This document shows positions 1 through 8,103 of a stretch of DNA of 38,285 bases, in pieces. Location: positions 1 to 38,285 of the forward strand of contig JAGAOE010000039.1 in assembly GCA_017623885.1 (NCBI GenBank), in the 5' to 3' direction. The stretch's first letter is position 1, and every line of letters starts with the position of its first letter. Source of the DNA: Eubacterium sp. (lineage in GTDB: Bacteria; Bacillota; Clostridia; Lachnospirales; Lachnospiraceae). A model generated the notes under the pieces. The model was not told where the DNA came from. It did not search any database and saw nothing but the letters and a program-made list of their open reading frames with translations. The translations under genes and the position numbers were made by a program.

Positions 1-888
1 ATTCCGGCAAGTGACTCTAAGGAATACTGCAAGATTGTAAAGTTATACAAAAAAATAGAAAAAGAAGCAGTCACTACTGCAACCGATGAGATGGCACAGC
101 AGATCCATGATACGCTGAGTGTCGAAAAGGAATTTGTCTTTTATACAAAAGGCAAACCGGATAAGATTTACAAAGACCTGTGTGAAAAAGTGAAAAAAAT
201 CAATCGTCAGGGCATCCGCTTTTGGAATGAAGCCCGTGATGAAAAGTTGTTATTTAATGACATTTATCAGATAACCATTAACAAAGACATGGCGACGGCG
301 TATGCTTATGCATGCAAATTGTCGGAAAAAATGTTTGAACATCGAAAGAATGGTATAAATGGGCAAGTCCTTAAACTGTGTGACCCGGTAACTTATTATT
401 CTGACTGGCCGGATTGGTTACATCCTGCTTACGACGAGGACTATGATCCAGAATGGTGCGTTCCAAAATGTTCTAAGGAAGAAGCCTACGAACAGCTTCG
501 TCCTGCTGAAAAACGCATCTATGACGCGCAGTCCATGGGAGAGCTCTCCGATATCGTGAAGCTCTATGTGATTGACTGCTATGATTTGTTTGCCATGGGT
601 GCTCGTGGCATTATATACGAATCCAAAGAATCTCGTTGGACCTCTTTTAAGTCCGATGGTGTGATTATGAAACATCTCTATAATGATACAGCACGTGGTG
701 TTTGTATGCATTATGCAAAGTCTGAGGTAATACTTTTCTCTTACTTTGATATTGATGTGAAATATTGCAGCGGTTCTAACCACGCATGGACTGAAGGTGT
801 AGCAAAAGATTCTTATGGGAATAAGATACCTTACAAGTTTGATTATGAGTTACTCGTAAAAGGACTTGATCGTGGTGGATATGAATAA
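1..888 (+). CDS. Transglutaminase-like protein (5' end outside the window)
   Basis: The reading frame is open from base 1, so the gene starts upstream of the window; the first in-window ATG, at 91, has no clear ribosome binding site and is probably internal. The visible protein has 295 residues. Numbered from that ATG, its C-terminal third carries a transglutaminase/papain-like triad in the usual order: Cys205 in RGVCMHYA, His231 in GSNHAWTEG and Asp251 in YKFDY. The part before it is charged and helical, and no membrane segment is visible. Family members are cysteine proteases, transamidases or cell-surface processing enzymes. The substrate cannot be inferred and a signal peptide, if any, lies outside the window. 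A terminator follows the stop codon. The triad assignment is fairly secure; the exact role is unknown. Confidence 0.65.
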   Translation: MPASDSKEYCKIVKLYKKIEKEAVTTATDEMAQQIHDTLSVEKEFVFYTKGKPDKIYKDLCEKVKKINRQGIRFWNEARDEKLLFNDIYQITINKDMATAYAYACKLSEKMFEHRKNGINGQVLKLCDPVTYYSDWPDWLHPAYDEDYDPEWCVPKCSKEEAYEQLRPAEKRIYDAQSMGELSDIVKLYVIDCYDLFAMGARGIIYESKESRWTSFKSDGVIMKHLYNDTARGVCMHYAKSEVILFSYFDIDVKYCSGSNHAWTEGVAKDSYGNKIPYKFDYELLVKGLDRGGYE

Positions 889-904
889 ATAAAGACGAAC
901 ATTC

Positions 905-936
905 TCCCTTCATCAATAATGGTGAAGGGATTTTTT
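905..936 (+). terminator. Rho-independent terminator of the transglutaminase-like gene
   Basis: A 9-bp stem with one G-U pair (905-913 with 922-930, core CCCTTCA/TGAAGGG) is followed by TTTTTT. It lies 17 bases after the stop codon. Confidence 0.85.
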
Positions 937-1475
937 ATCATAGAAATAGTGATTTTCTAATTCGATATCGCGGCAAAGCTCTATGCATTTTAATTTTTTT
1001 CGTTGTAAATAAGAAACAATATTGTTTAATCACTCTTTGTCATTGGACTGAAGAACTTCGGTAGGCATTTTTTTATGTATAGAAGTCGTCAAATTGCCAC
1101 ATTATTTCTTTTCGAAAAGGATATTCTTCGGTAATGCATATATCAATCTACACGCCTGAATAGTTAACAACATTATGAATTATATGTATTACTAAAGGGA
1201 TGCCAATAATCTAACATCCCAGCTATACTTTTTAACAACTTTTACCTCATTAATATATTATTCTATCCTCCTCGATTTGAGCATCATCATAAGCTTCTTG
1301 CTCCGATACAAAACACCCAAAATCATGATAACATTTAAAATTGACTCGATATCTCTATAATCACTTGTAATATCTGTGCTATATTATCTTCTCAACAGAG
1401 GAATCGTAACATACAGAAAATGACCCAGCTTAAATCTCAAGTTCATTAAATCAAGCTATTTTAAGCAAAAAGTAG
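937..1475. other. AT-rich gap without an intact gene, possible gene remnants
   Basis: About 540 bases lack a convincing gene. On the minus strand, short frames that read like coding sequence occur around 1200-1380. One ends at 1250 with the acidic string SEQEAYDDAQIEED, and a neighbouring frame contains VVKKYSWDV. They are interrupted by stops and shifts, which is what a decayed gene would look like. Given the AT richness and the nearby Rpn nuclease and MITE-like repeat, this is probably accessory DNA in decay. No start codon or ribosome binding site could be assigned. Confidence 0.35.
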
Positions 1476-1530
1476 CCCTCCCTATACTCTCTGAAAGATA
1501 CTCAGAAAGGAAAACGGGAGGGTTGTTTTT
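1476..1530. terminator. Probable bidirectional terminator
   Basis: CCCTCCC (1476-1482) pairs perfectly with GGGAGGG (1516-1522) across a 33-base loop. A TTGTTTTTT tract follows on the plus strand and an ACTTTTTG tract on the minus strand. It would end minus-strand transcripts of the Rpn-like gene. The long loop makes it weaker than the other terminators here. Confidence 0.55.
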
Positions 1531-1540
1531 TACCATCTTA

Positions 1541-1636
1541 TTACGTTTGTAAAACAGTTACAGGCCGATAATCTTTATCGTCATACATAGATTTGAAAGC
1601 TTTATCACCAATCATGGCGTAACTACGATTATGCAT
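1541..1636 (-). CDS. Possible 31-residue ORF downstream of the Rpn-like gene
   Basis: An ATG lies 9 bases after the stop of the Rpn-like gene, in a different frame, and opens 31 codons (begins MHNRSYAMIGDKAF, ends YRPVTVLQT). Only a weak GGTG stands upstream. The mixed composition reads like real protein rather than low-complexity noise. It could be a small co-transcribed gene or the tail of a broken gene. Nothing in it is recognised. Confidence 0.25.
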   Translation of the reverse strand: MHNRSYAMIGDKAFKSMYDDKDYRPVTVLQT

Positions 1637-1644
1637 TTCTACAC

Positions 1645-2520
1645 CTATATGCGCTCCGGTATCTTATAGCCGGATTTCTCCATTCGCTCATAAAACTCTT
1701 TTTCGGAGATTCCTAATTTTTGCGCGCCACGGGTCACATCATAGTCACCTTCCATTACAGAAGTAAAAATTTCTTTTTCACGACCTTCTGCACGGATGCC
1801 GTCTATAAATGTTTTTTCATTATACTCCGTAATACACACATCCATCACCTCCGCTCTGTGCTTCTTCAAAAAATCTCTCAATACTCCATGTTGGATACAG
1901 TCGATAACCGCTTTATCTACTGCATCTTTTACTGACAGACCGTTTGCCTGATTCTCTTTAATGCATTGAATCAAGGTCATATAATCTTTTAAAGGTTCAC
2001 ACTTGGATAATAATTCCTCGTTTTTTCCTTTATTCAGATTATACATGGTAGCCGTCCACTCAAACTCATGTAATTCCTGCGGATGAAGAAATGCATCCGA
2101 TAATTTTAGCTTCCGAACGGATTCCATATCCTTATTTCCATTGTAAAAAACGATATACTGCGGCGTCGGAATTCTAACCAGTGCTTCTCCATATATATTA
2201 AGCTCCTGCCCATCTATATATGTATCATACAGGTTTCCAAAATACATCAGCCCGCGCAACGGCATGTTGGGATTGTAAGAACTTTGCTGCTCCCACAACG
2301 AAAGATAACTGTCAATCAACAAGGAGACATCATTCTTCATTTTGATATAAATGGCATCGTCCAGTGTCGTAATCTCGATTTCTTTTTCATCGGTATAATT
2401 CGTTCCGTTCAACGCATTGTACAGTGAAATGATATTGGATTTCATTTTCGGATTACCAAATAGCAACCGAAACAGGCGATCTTTATACCGTGGGTTAGTT
2501 CTTACTCGTTCATTTCTCAT
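1645..2520 (-). CDS. Rpn family recombination-promoting nuclease / PD-(D/E)XK transposase-like protein
   Basis: This 291-residue protein has the hallmarks of the large clostridial family annotated as Rpn or PD-(D/E)XK nuclease family transposase. The N-terminus (YKDRLFRLLFGN, then YNALNGTNY) is the typical opening. A nuclease-like core follows, with NDVSLLIDSYLSLWEQQSS at about residues 62-82, a strand ending in PQYIVFYNG, and a helical C-terminus with a helix-turn-helix-like segment (GAQKLGISEKEFYERM). Characterised E. coli Rpn proteins are DNA endonucleases that promote RecA-independent recombination. In gut clostridia these genes are often multicopy and may act in defence or genome rearrangement. 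AGAGGA upstream supports the start. It stands alone between decayed DNA and a MITE-like palindrome, which suits an accessory patch. The family is clear; the biological role is not. Confidence 0.75.
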   Translation of the reverse strand: MRNERVRTNPRYKDRLFRLLFGNPKMKSNIISLYNALNGTNYTDEKEIEITTLDDAIYIKMKNDVSLLIDSYLSLWEQQSSYNPNMPLRGLMYFGNLYDTYIDGQELNIYGEALVRIPTPQYIVFYNGNKDMESVRKLKLSDAFLHPQELHEFEWTATMYNLNKGKNEELLSKCEPLKDYMTLIQCIKENQANGLSVKDAVDKAVIDCIQHGVLRDFLKKHRAEVMDVCITEYNEKTFIDGIRAEGREKEIFTSVMEGDYDVTRGAQKLGISEKEFYERMEKSGYKIPERI

Positions 2521-2597
2521 TTGTCGTTCCTCTCTTTCTCTAGCTACACTCCTCTCTAAACAAAGAACGCAAATCTCCTCTCATATCTACGAGTATT

Positions 2598-2807
2598 TAG
2601 GCAATTACAAAACTCCTCATTGACCTTACCGGATTGTGCAACATTACCAATGACCACAAGCAGATACTCTGCGTCCGTTGGTATTTAGGCGCTGTGTTTT
2701 AGCGCCTTATGTACCACTACGAGACGAGGGTAGCGAGAGCGTATCTGCGGTGGTTTGGTGATGCTGCACATCTTCGCTAAAGAAACTTGAGGTTTTGTAA
2801 ATACCTA
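2598..2807. mobile_element. MITE-like 210-bp imperfect palindrome
   Basis: The whole segment folds on itself. It starts TAGG and ends CCTA, and the central hairpin is AGGCGCT (2687-2693) with AGCGCCT (2701-2707). Matching blocks on the two arms, read inward, are TTACAAAA, CTCA, TGTGCA, ACCAA, CCAC, GCAGATAC and GGTA. An 11-base direct repeat CTACGAGTATT lies at 2587-2597 and 2805-2815. Its last 8 bases, CGAGTATT, abut both ends exactly, as a target-site duplication would. No ORF lies inside. This is what a non-autonomous miniature inverted-repeat element looks like; a long structured RNA is the alternative. It lies in the 394-bp gap between the Rpn-like gene and the alcohol dehydrogenase. Confidence 0.65.
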
Positions 2808-2914
2808 CGAGTATTCTCTATAAATATTCTCTAATCTGTTTTCCTATCAGCACCAAGCTGCAATATTAGTATAGCACATATTTTCAGATACTGCACTTCT
2901 TTTTTATCTTCCCT

Positions 2915-4099
2915 TTATCCCCGTGCCTGCGTATATATCTTTATCATATCTTCTTTATAAAGAGGAACGACCACACCTGCCGGACCACCGCATGCTTTCT
3001 CACAGCGCGCAGCCAGCTCTTCAATTTGCGCATCTGTTGGTGCAATACCTAATTCTTTGAGCGAGGTAGGCATTTCGATTTCTCTGTAAAAATCCTCCAT
3101 TGCTGTGATTCCCTTTTCGATGGTATCTGCGTCAGTTTCCATCTGACAGACACCCATCACTTCCACTGCAAAGCGTACAAACCGCGCCGGTGCCGCATGG
3201 CACACATAACGAGCCCACATTCCCCAAAGTGCTGCAAGACCTGCTCCATGCGTCACATCAAACATTCCGCCCAGCTCGTGCTCCAATTTATGTGTTGCAA
3301 AATCCTGTTTTTCTACTCCGCAGCTCGTCAATCCGTTGTGAGACAGACTTCCTGCCCACATCAGCTCTGCGCGCGCTTTGTAGTCATTCGGATTTTGATT
3401 CAAAATACGCGTATGCTTCAGCACGGTACACATCAAGCCTTCTGCGATCACATCCGTCAGCTCCATATTATCACTCTGGTTAAAATAGCGCTCCATCGTG
3501 TGCATCAGAATATCGACTGCGCCGCTCATCGTCTGATATTTCGGAAGTGTCATCGTAAATTCCGGATTCATGACGGCAAATTTACACCGCGACATATCGC
3601 TGCTGTAGCCACGCTTTTCGCCGGTCTTTTCATTTGTAATCACGCAGCTTCCACTCATCTCGCTACCCGCAGCAGAAATCGTCAGCACTGCCCCTATCGG
3701 CAGACAAGCGTTCGCTTTTCTCTTAAAATCATAAAAATCCCACACATCGCCTTCGTTTGCCACACCATAGCCGATTGCTTTTGCTGAATCAATCACGCTT
3801 CCGCCACCAACTGCCAACACGAAATCCACCTGTTCTTTTTTGCACAGCTCGATTCCCTCATACACAAGCGACAGACGCGGATTCGGCACGACACCACCCA
3901 GTTTTACATATGCAATCTGCTCTGCACACAGCGCATCCTCTACGCGCTGCAGCACACCGGTGCGCACCGCACTCTCACTGCCATAATGAATCAATACTTT
4001 TGTCGCTCCCTGTTCCTTTACCAGCGCACCAATCTGCTGATCTGAATTTTTTCCGAATACAACCTTTGTCGGTGCATAATACAAAAAATCACTATACAT
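2915..4099 (-). CDS. Iron-containing alcohol dehydrogenase (YqhD/BDH type)
   Basis: This 394-residue protein is a full-length group III alcohol dehydrogenase, reducing an aldehyde or ketone with NAD(P)H. The Rossmann-like N-terminal half carries GGGSVIDSAKAI (98-109), the cofactor-binding signature. The metal ligands line up with the butanol dehydrogenase/YqhD branch: Asp196, His200 (DILMH), His274 (KLEHELGG) and His284 (THGAGLAALWG). GGGAG lies upstream of the ATG. It is the last gene of the rhamnose cluster, 119 bases after rhaA on the same strand. That position suggests it reduces L-lactaldehyde, the product of rhamnulose-1-phosphate cleavage, to 1,2-propanediol, a job done by FucO in E. 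coli. It is closer to the broad-range YqhD/BDH branch than to FucO, so the substrate is an inference. Confidence 0.85.
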   Translation of the reverse strand: MYSDFLYYAPTKVVFGKNSDQQIGALVKEQGATKVLIHYGSESAVRTGVLQRVEDALCAEQIAYVKLGGVVPNPRLSLVYEGIELCKKEQVDFVLAVGGGSVIDSAKAIGYGVANEGDVWDFYDFKRKANACLPIGAVLTISAAGSEMSGSCVITNEKTGEKRGYSSDMSRCKFAVMNPEFTMTLPKYQTMSGAVDILMHTMERYFNQSDNMELTDVIAEGLMCTVLKHTRILNQNPNDYKARAELMWAGSLSHNGLTSCGVEKQDFATHKLEHELGGMFDVTHGAGLAALWGMWARYVCHAAPARFVRFAVEVMGVCQMETDADTIEKGITAMEDFYREIEMPTSLKELGIAPTDAQIEELAARCEKACGGPAGVVVPLYKEDMIKIYTQARG

Positions 4100-4155
4100 A
4101 TCTTTTCTCCCATCACCAATGAATCATTTATCCAACCATCATGGATATGCAAATA

Positions 4156-4178
4156 GGACCATGCATTTCGCATGATCC
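4156..4178 (-). other. Hairpin in the rhaA-alcohol dehydrogenase spacer
   Basis: GGACCATGC (4156-4164) pairs with GCATGATCC (4170-4178) around a 5-base loop, with one G-U pair. There is no T-run on either side, so it is not a classical terminator. It may be a processing or stability element within the rha transcript. Confidence 0.3.
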
Positions 4179-4218
4179 CATTCGTATGATATATGAAAAA
4201 CAAAGTTTGTAGCTGCCA

Positions 4219-5475
4219 CTAATTTCTCTTTGACAAAACATCTGCCTCGTATGCTTTGATTTCTTCGAACCAGCTCTTGTCTGCGACTACGCCGCACTGC
4301 TCACAATATTCAGCCCAAACTGCGCCGAACGGAAGCATTTTTGCCTCTTCCTGCATTACCATGAGCTCTGTGAAGTTACCTGCATCCTGCAAATTCTTCA
4401 ACTCAGCATTCGGCAGACACAGTGCATTCAACATAGCCTTCTGCCAGCTACGGAATCCGACTGTCCAAGCTGATACACGGTTGATACCTGCATCAAAATA
4501 GTCAAGTGCCATGTATACACGATCGGTCGCATCATTGCGCACGATTTCTTTTGCCATCTCTTTTGTCTCATCGTCAAACAATACTACGTGGTCAGAATCC
4601 CAACGTACCGGTCTGGTAATATGTAATGCAATCTCCGGGAAGAAGCAAAGGAGTGCCGGAATCTTGTCTGAAACAACTTCTGTCGGGTGATAATGTCCAT
4701 TGTCCATAAGCGGCATGCACTTATCAGAATGAGCTGCTGCAAAGCTGAGTGTAAACTCTGCTGAACCTGCAGTATAAGACTCTACACCGATACCAAATAC
4801 CTTTGACTCTACGCAAGGCTTTACCATCTTAAAATCATACGGCTCAGATAAAATAGCCTCGATCGATTCTTTATAGCGCATTCTCGGTCCCATACGATCT
4901 GCCGGAATGTCCTTAAATCCGTCACCGGTCCAAATATTCATTACACAAGGAATTCCTGTTTCCTGTGCAAAATAGTTTGCGATACGCACACATGCTTTTC
5001 CATGCTCAATCCAGAAATTGCGAATTTCAGGGTCCGGGCTGGATAAGGTCATGCCATCTTTCATCTTCGGATGTGAGAAGAATGTCGGGTTAAAGTCGAT
5101 ACCTACCTGATGCTTCTTTGCAAACTCTACCCATTTTGCAAAATGCTTCGGCTCCAACTTATCGCGATCTGCAAATTCACCTTCCTCAAAAATCGCATAG
5201 CTGGCATGCAGATTCAGTTTCACCTTTCCGGGGCACAGGCTCATTACCTTCTCGATATCAGCCATCAATTCCTGCGGTGTACGTGCTTTTCCGGGATAAT
5301 TACCGGTCGTCTGGATACCACCGGTCAACGGGCCGTCGTGGTCAAATCCTGTAACGTCATCTCCCTGCCAGCAATGTAAAGAAACCGGAAGCTCTTTTAA
5401 TTTTGCAATTGCCGCATCTGTATCTACACCAAATTTTGCGTATTCTGCTTTTGCAGATTCATATAACTGTGACAT
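4219..5475 (-). CDS. rhaA: L-rhamnose isomerase
   Basis: RhaA interconverts L-rhamnose and L-rhamnulose, the first intracellular step of rhamnose catabolism; it is a cytoplasmic metal-dependent TIM-barrel enzyme. The 418 residues match the usual family length. Recognisable family segments include LHCWQGDDVTGFD (33-45), LNLHASYA, the metal-site string DNGHYHPTE in the middle of the protein, and RPVRWDSDHVV. AGGAG stands 7 bases before the ATG. It lies 85 bases after rhaB on the same strand, an operon-like arrangement, with a short hairpin (GCAGGT/ACCTGC) in the spacer. Regulation probably comes from the rhaB promoter, which sits next to an inverted repeat downstream of the AraC gene. No truncation or odd residue was seen. 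Confidence 0.95.
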   Translation of the reverse strand: MSQLYESAKAEYAKFGVDTDAAIAKLKELPVSLHCWQGDDVTGFDHDGPLTGGIQTTGNYPGKARTPQELMADIEKVMSLCPGKVKLNLHASYAIFEEGEFADRDKLEPKHFAKWVEFAKKHQVGIDFNPTFFSHPKMKDGMTLSSPDPEIRNFWIEHGKACVRIANYFAQETGIPCVMNIWTGDGFKDIPADRMGPRMRYKESIEAILSEPYDFKMVKPCVESKVFGIGVESYTAGSAEFTLSFAAAHSDKCMPLMDNGHYHPTEVVSDKIPALLCFFPEIALHITRPVRWDSDHVVLFDDETKEMAKEIVRNDATDRVYMALDYFDAGINRVSAWTVGFRSWQKAMLNALCLPNAELKNLQDAGNFTELMVMQEEAKMLPFGAVWAEYCEQCGVVADKSWFEEIKAYEADVLSKRN

Positions 5476-5560
5476 ATATTTTCTCCTTTTCCTGTTTTCT
5501 TACGCAGGTTCTCCCACCTGCATATTTGTAAACACATCTGTTTTCACTTTGTGCTTTTGC

Positions 5561-6958
5561 CTAATATTTTTTCACACCGAACGAATTGTAAATACAGGTT
5601 CTTGCCTCTTCTACAGAAGCAAAATCGCCTGCCTTTATCATCTGTGCAACGATATTTCCGATTGCAGTCGCTTCTCCGGGACCACAATGTACTTCTTTTC
5701 CGGTCTCCTTTGCAGTCAGCTCATTCAGATATACTGCATTCGAACCGCCGCCAATCACGTGAATACGGCTGTAAGTACGTCCGGTAATCTCCTCAATCTC
5801 TTTTGCCGTCTGTGCATAGCACTGTGCCAAAGATTTGTAAATAACTGCTGACAGCTCACCGGGTGTCTCAGGAACCGGCTGATTGGTATCACGACAATAA
5901 CGCTGAATCTCCTCAATCATACTCTTCGGTGCAAGGAAGCACTCGTCATTTGCAGCTACACGTGACGGGAAATCATCACACTGTGAAGCCATATCGCACA
6001 ACTGTGCAAAGCTGTATTTGTCATCCAGCTCGTGACGCACGCTCTGAATCATCCAAAGTCCCATGATGTTTTTCAGATAACGATAACGCTTGTCATAACC
6101 ACCCTCATTTGTCAGATTTGCTTTCTGGCTGGCATCTGAGCAGTCAGCTTCTTTCTTTTCAATTCCCATCAAAGACCATGTACCGGAACTGATATATAAG
6201 AAATCGTCATCATTTGCAGGAACTGCAAGCACTGCCGAAGCGGTATCATGAGAGCCGCACAGCACTACTTCACAATCAAATCCCACCTGTGCCTGCACTT
6301 CTTCTGTGAAGTGTCCCACAGTCGTACCCGGCATCTCTACCTTCTGGAAAATCTCTTTATTATATCCCAGCTTTTCGATCAGCTCATAATCCCAGTCAAA
6401 TGTCACAGGGTTAATCAACTGTCCGGTCGTAGCCATGGTGTACTCCTGCATCTTATTTCCGGTCAACAAAAACTGGAAATAATCCGGGGTCGTCAACATC
6501 GCTTTTGCACGTTCCATATGCTCAGGCTGCTGCTTTTTCACTGCCATCAACTGATAGATGGTATTGAAAATCGCATACTGAATACCGGTACGAGCATAAA
6601 GCTCTTTTTCAGGAATCATCTTATACACTTCCTCATCCATACCCTGTGTACGGCTGTCACGATATCCAACGGTATCACCCAAAAGATTATCATTTTCGTC
6701 TAACAGTGCAAAATCTACGCCCCATGTATCAATCGACATGCTGGTCGGTATCTTGCCCAGTTCTTTACACTTTTTAATACCGTCAAGAATCTCTTTGTAA
6801 GTGCGCTCATGATTCCAGCACAGATGACCATTTTTCTCCACCATGCCGTTCTCAAAGCGATGAATCTCCTCTAATACAATTTTTCCGTCCTCAATACTTC
6901 CCAGAATGTGTCTTCCGCTGGAAGCACCGATATCAATTGCCAAATAGTAATTTGCCAT
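5561..6958 (-). CDS. rhaB: Rhamnulokinase
   Basis: RhaB phosphorylates L-rhamnulose to L-rhamnulose 1-phosphate with ATP. The 465-residue protein is a full FGGY-type sugar kinase of the ASKHA fold. AIDIGASSGRH at the N-terminus is the first phosphate loop, SIDTWGVDFALL is a rhamnulokinase-typical strand, GSHDTASAV and SSGTWSLMG are the second-domain ATP-binding segments, and HVIGGGSNAVYLNELTA is the adenosine loop. AAAGGAG lies 6 bases or so before the ATG. It is the first gene of the rhaB-rhaA-alcohol dehydrogenase run and has its own promoter between it and the AraC regulator. A rhamnulose-1-phosphate aldolase gene would normally be close but is not in this window. Confidence 0.95.
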   Translation of the reverse strand: MANYYLAIDIGASSGRHILGSIEDGKIVLEEIHRFENGMVEKNGHLCWNHERTYKEILDGIKKCKELGKIPTSMSIDTWGVDFALLDENDNLLGDTVGYRDSRTQGMDEEVYKMIPEKELYARTGIQYAIFNTIYQLMAVKKQQPEHMERAKAMLTTPDYFQFLLTGNKMQEYTMATTGQLINPVTFDWDYELIEKLGYNKEIFQKVEMPGTTVGHFTEEVQAQVGFDCEVVLCGSHDTASAVLAVPANDDDFLYISSGTWSLMGIEKKEADCSDASQKANLTNEGGYDKRYRYLKNIMGLWMIQSVRHELDDKYSFAQLCDMASQCDDFPSRVAANDECFLAPKSMIEEIQRYCRDTNQPVPETPGELSAVIYKSLAQCYAQTAKEIEEITGRTYSRIHVIGGGSNAVYLNELTAKETGKEVHCGPGEATAIGNIVAQMIKAGDFASVEEARTCIYNSFGVKKY

Positions 6959-6987
6959 TTGTCTCTCCTTTCTTGGATCTTGTCCTC

Positions 6988-7049
6988 ATTATAATCATTT
7001 ATTTTTCTAAAAATAAGGACTTTATTTTATAAAAAAACCGTCCTTATTT
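6988..7049 (-). promoter_or_regulatory. rhaB promoter with adjacent inverted-repeat operator
   Basis: On the minus strand a perfect -10 (TATAAT, 6988-6993) has only a poor -35 (TTATTT) at 17 bp spacing, as expected for an activator-dependent promoter. Just upstream, GTCCTTATTT and AAATAAGGAC (7011-7020 and 7040-7049 on the plus strand) form a perfect 10-bp inverted repeat with a 19-bp spacer. The inner arm abuts the -35, the usual place for an AraC-family activator. The repeat is followed by TTTTT on the minus strand, so it could also act as the terminator of the araC-type gene. Confidence 0.6.
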
Positions 7050-7055
7050 GCAGAT

Positions 7056-8036
7056 TCAGTTTTTTTCCTGATGCACATTTTCCGCATCACGGTATTTCTT
7101 TGGCGTCACACCATAACGCTCTTTAAAAATACGGTGAAAATAGCTGCTGTTGTCATAACCCACTGCCACAATCACATCTTCCACTGCCAGCTTCGTAGCT
7201 GTCAAAAGATATGCCGCCTGATTCAAGCGCTTTTGCATCAACAACTGCTGAAATGTCTGACCGGATTCTTTCTTTATAAATCGTGACAATCCGGTCAATG
7301 GCTGAAATGTCAAATCCGCCAGCTCTGTCAACGTTCCGTCTTTATAATGGTCATCGATATAACGCAGCACAGAAAACATCAGACGCCGGTCAAACTGATC
7401 CGGCCCCACCACACGAATCAAGTCCGTATAGCGTGACAATTGATGAATGAGTAATGCCATCGTCATCTGATTTACCGCGCTCTTGCCGCCATCCTCATAA
7501 AGCAGTGACCAAACCAGATTTTCCACCAAATTTTGAACCGGTAATACATCTGATACCTGAAAATGTATATAGTCCATTCCGCTGTTTTTCTGCTGTAATG
7601 TACCGACCAGAAAATCGCGAACCACATTGTCTTCTTCCACCATTTGAAATGTCTGGTGAAAAAATTCCGGTAACACGATAAAGTTTATCGCCACATCATC
7701 CATACCGGCTGGCAGAATTTCCTGTCTCGCATGCGGATTCAAAAACAACAGCTCACCCTTCTGTAAAACAACCCGTTCTCCGCTCACCAAATGTGTTGTC
7801 GTCCCTGCGCACATGTATATGATTTCTATATAATTATGTGTGTGCTCCGGAAAATGCACAAATCGTGTGTGCGGGCGAATATCAATGAGCTTTCCGCGCG
7901 CCAGCATCTTGTCTTTTTCAACCACAAAATTTTTTCCCGATGTATAAAGGCTCTTGTCCACGCCGGACTGACGCTTCAATATTTCTTCTTCCTCCGCAGT
8001 CACCTGACACAGCCTCTCCAGCAACTGTTTTTGCAT
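7056..8036 (-). CDS. AraC-family transcriptional regulator of the rhamnose cluster
   Basis: An N-terminal cupin-like sensor domain carries HTHNYIEIIYMCAG and, later, GELLFLNPHARQEI. The C-terminal double helix-turn-helix runs from about LTELADLTFQPLTGLSRF to FHRIFKERYGVTPKKYR, with the AraC signature string VGYDNSSYFHRIFKERYGVTP. The protein has 326 residues from the ATG at 8036, chosen because AGGA lies 7 bases upstream; a GTG two codons earlier sits too close to that site. It lies directly upstream of rhaB on the same strand, and the inverted repeat between them is a plausible target. By position it is the rhamnose activator, analogous to RhaS/RhaR, but it is not a close enough match to name. 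The effector has not been shown. Confidence 0.85.
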   Translation of the reverse strand: MQKQLLERLCQVTAEEEEILKRQSGVDKSLYTSGKNFVVEKDKMLARGKLIDIRPHTRFVHFPEHTHNYIEIIYMCAGTTTHLVSGERVVLQKGELLFLNPHARQEILPAGMDDVAINFIVLPEFFHQTFQMVEEDNVVRDFLVGTLQQKNSGMDYIHFQVSDVLPVQNLVENLVWSLLYEDGGKSAVNQMTMALLIHQLSRYTDLIRVVGPDQFDRRLMFSVLRYIDDHYKDGTLTELADLTFQPLTGLSRFIKKESGQTFQQLLMQKRLNQAAYLLTATKLAVEDVIVAVGYDNSSYFHRIFKERYGVTPKKYRDAENVHQEKN

Positions 8037-8070
8037 AGCCACTTCCTTTTTCTCTATCTCATATACTTTC

Positions 8071-8099
8071 TTGACAAATCCAAATCTTCACGCTACCAT
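8071..8099 (+). promoter_or_regulatory. Candidate promoter of the CLC-type transporter gene
   Basis: TTGACA (8071-8076), a 17-bp spacer and TACCAT (8094-8099). The -35 is consensus and the -10 matches 4 of 6. A GAGGAG ribosome site (8164-8169) lies 12 bases before the ATG, slightly further than usual. Confidence 0.45.
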
Positions 8100-8103
8100 A
8101 TTT

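Noticed and set aside
1645-2807. Autonomous transposon made of the Rpn-like gene and the palindrome
   Set aside because: The gene lies outside the palindrome, and no matching ends surround the gene.
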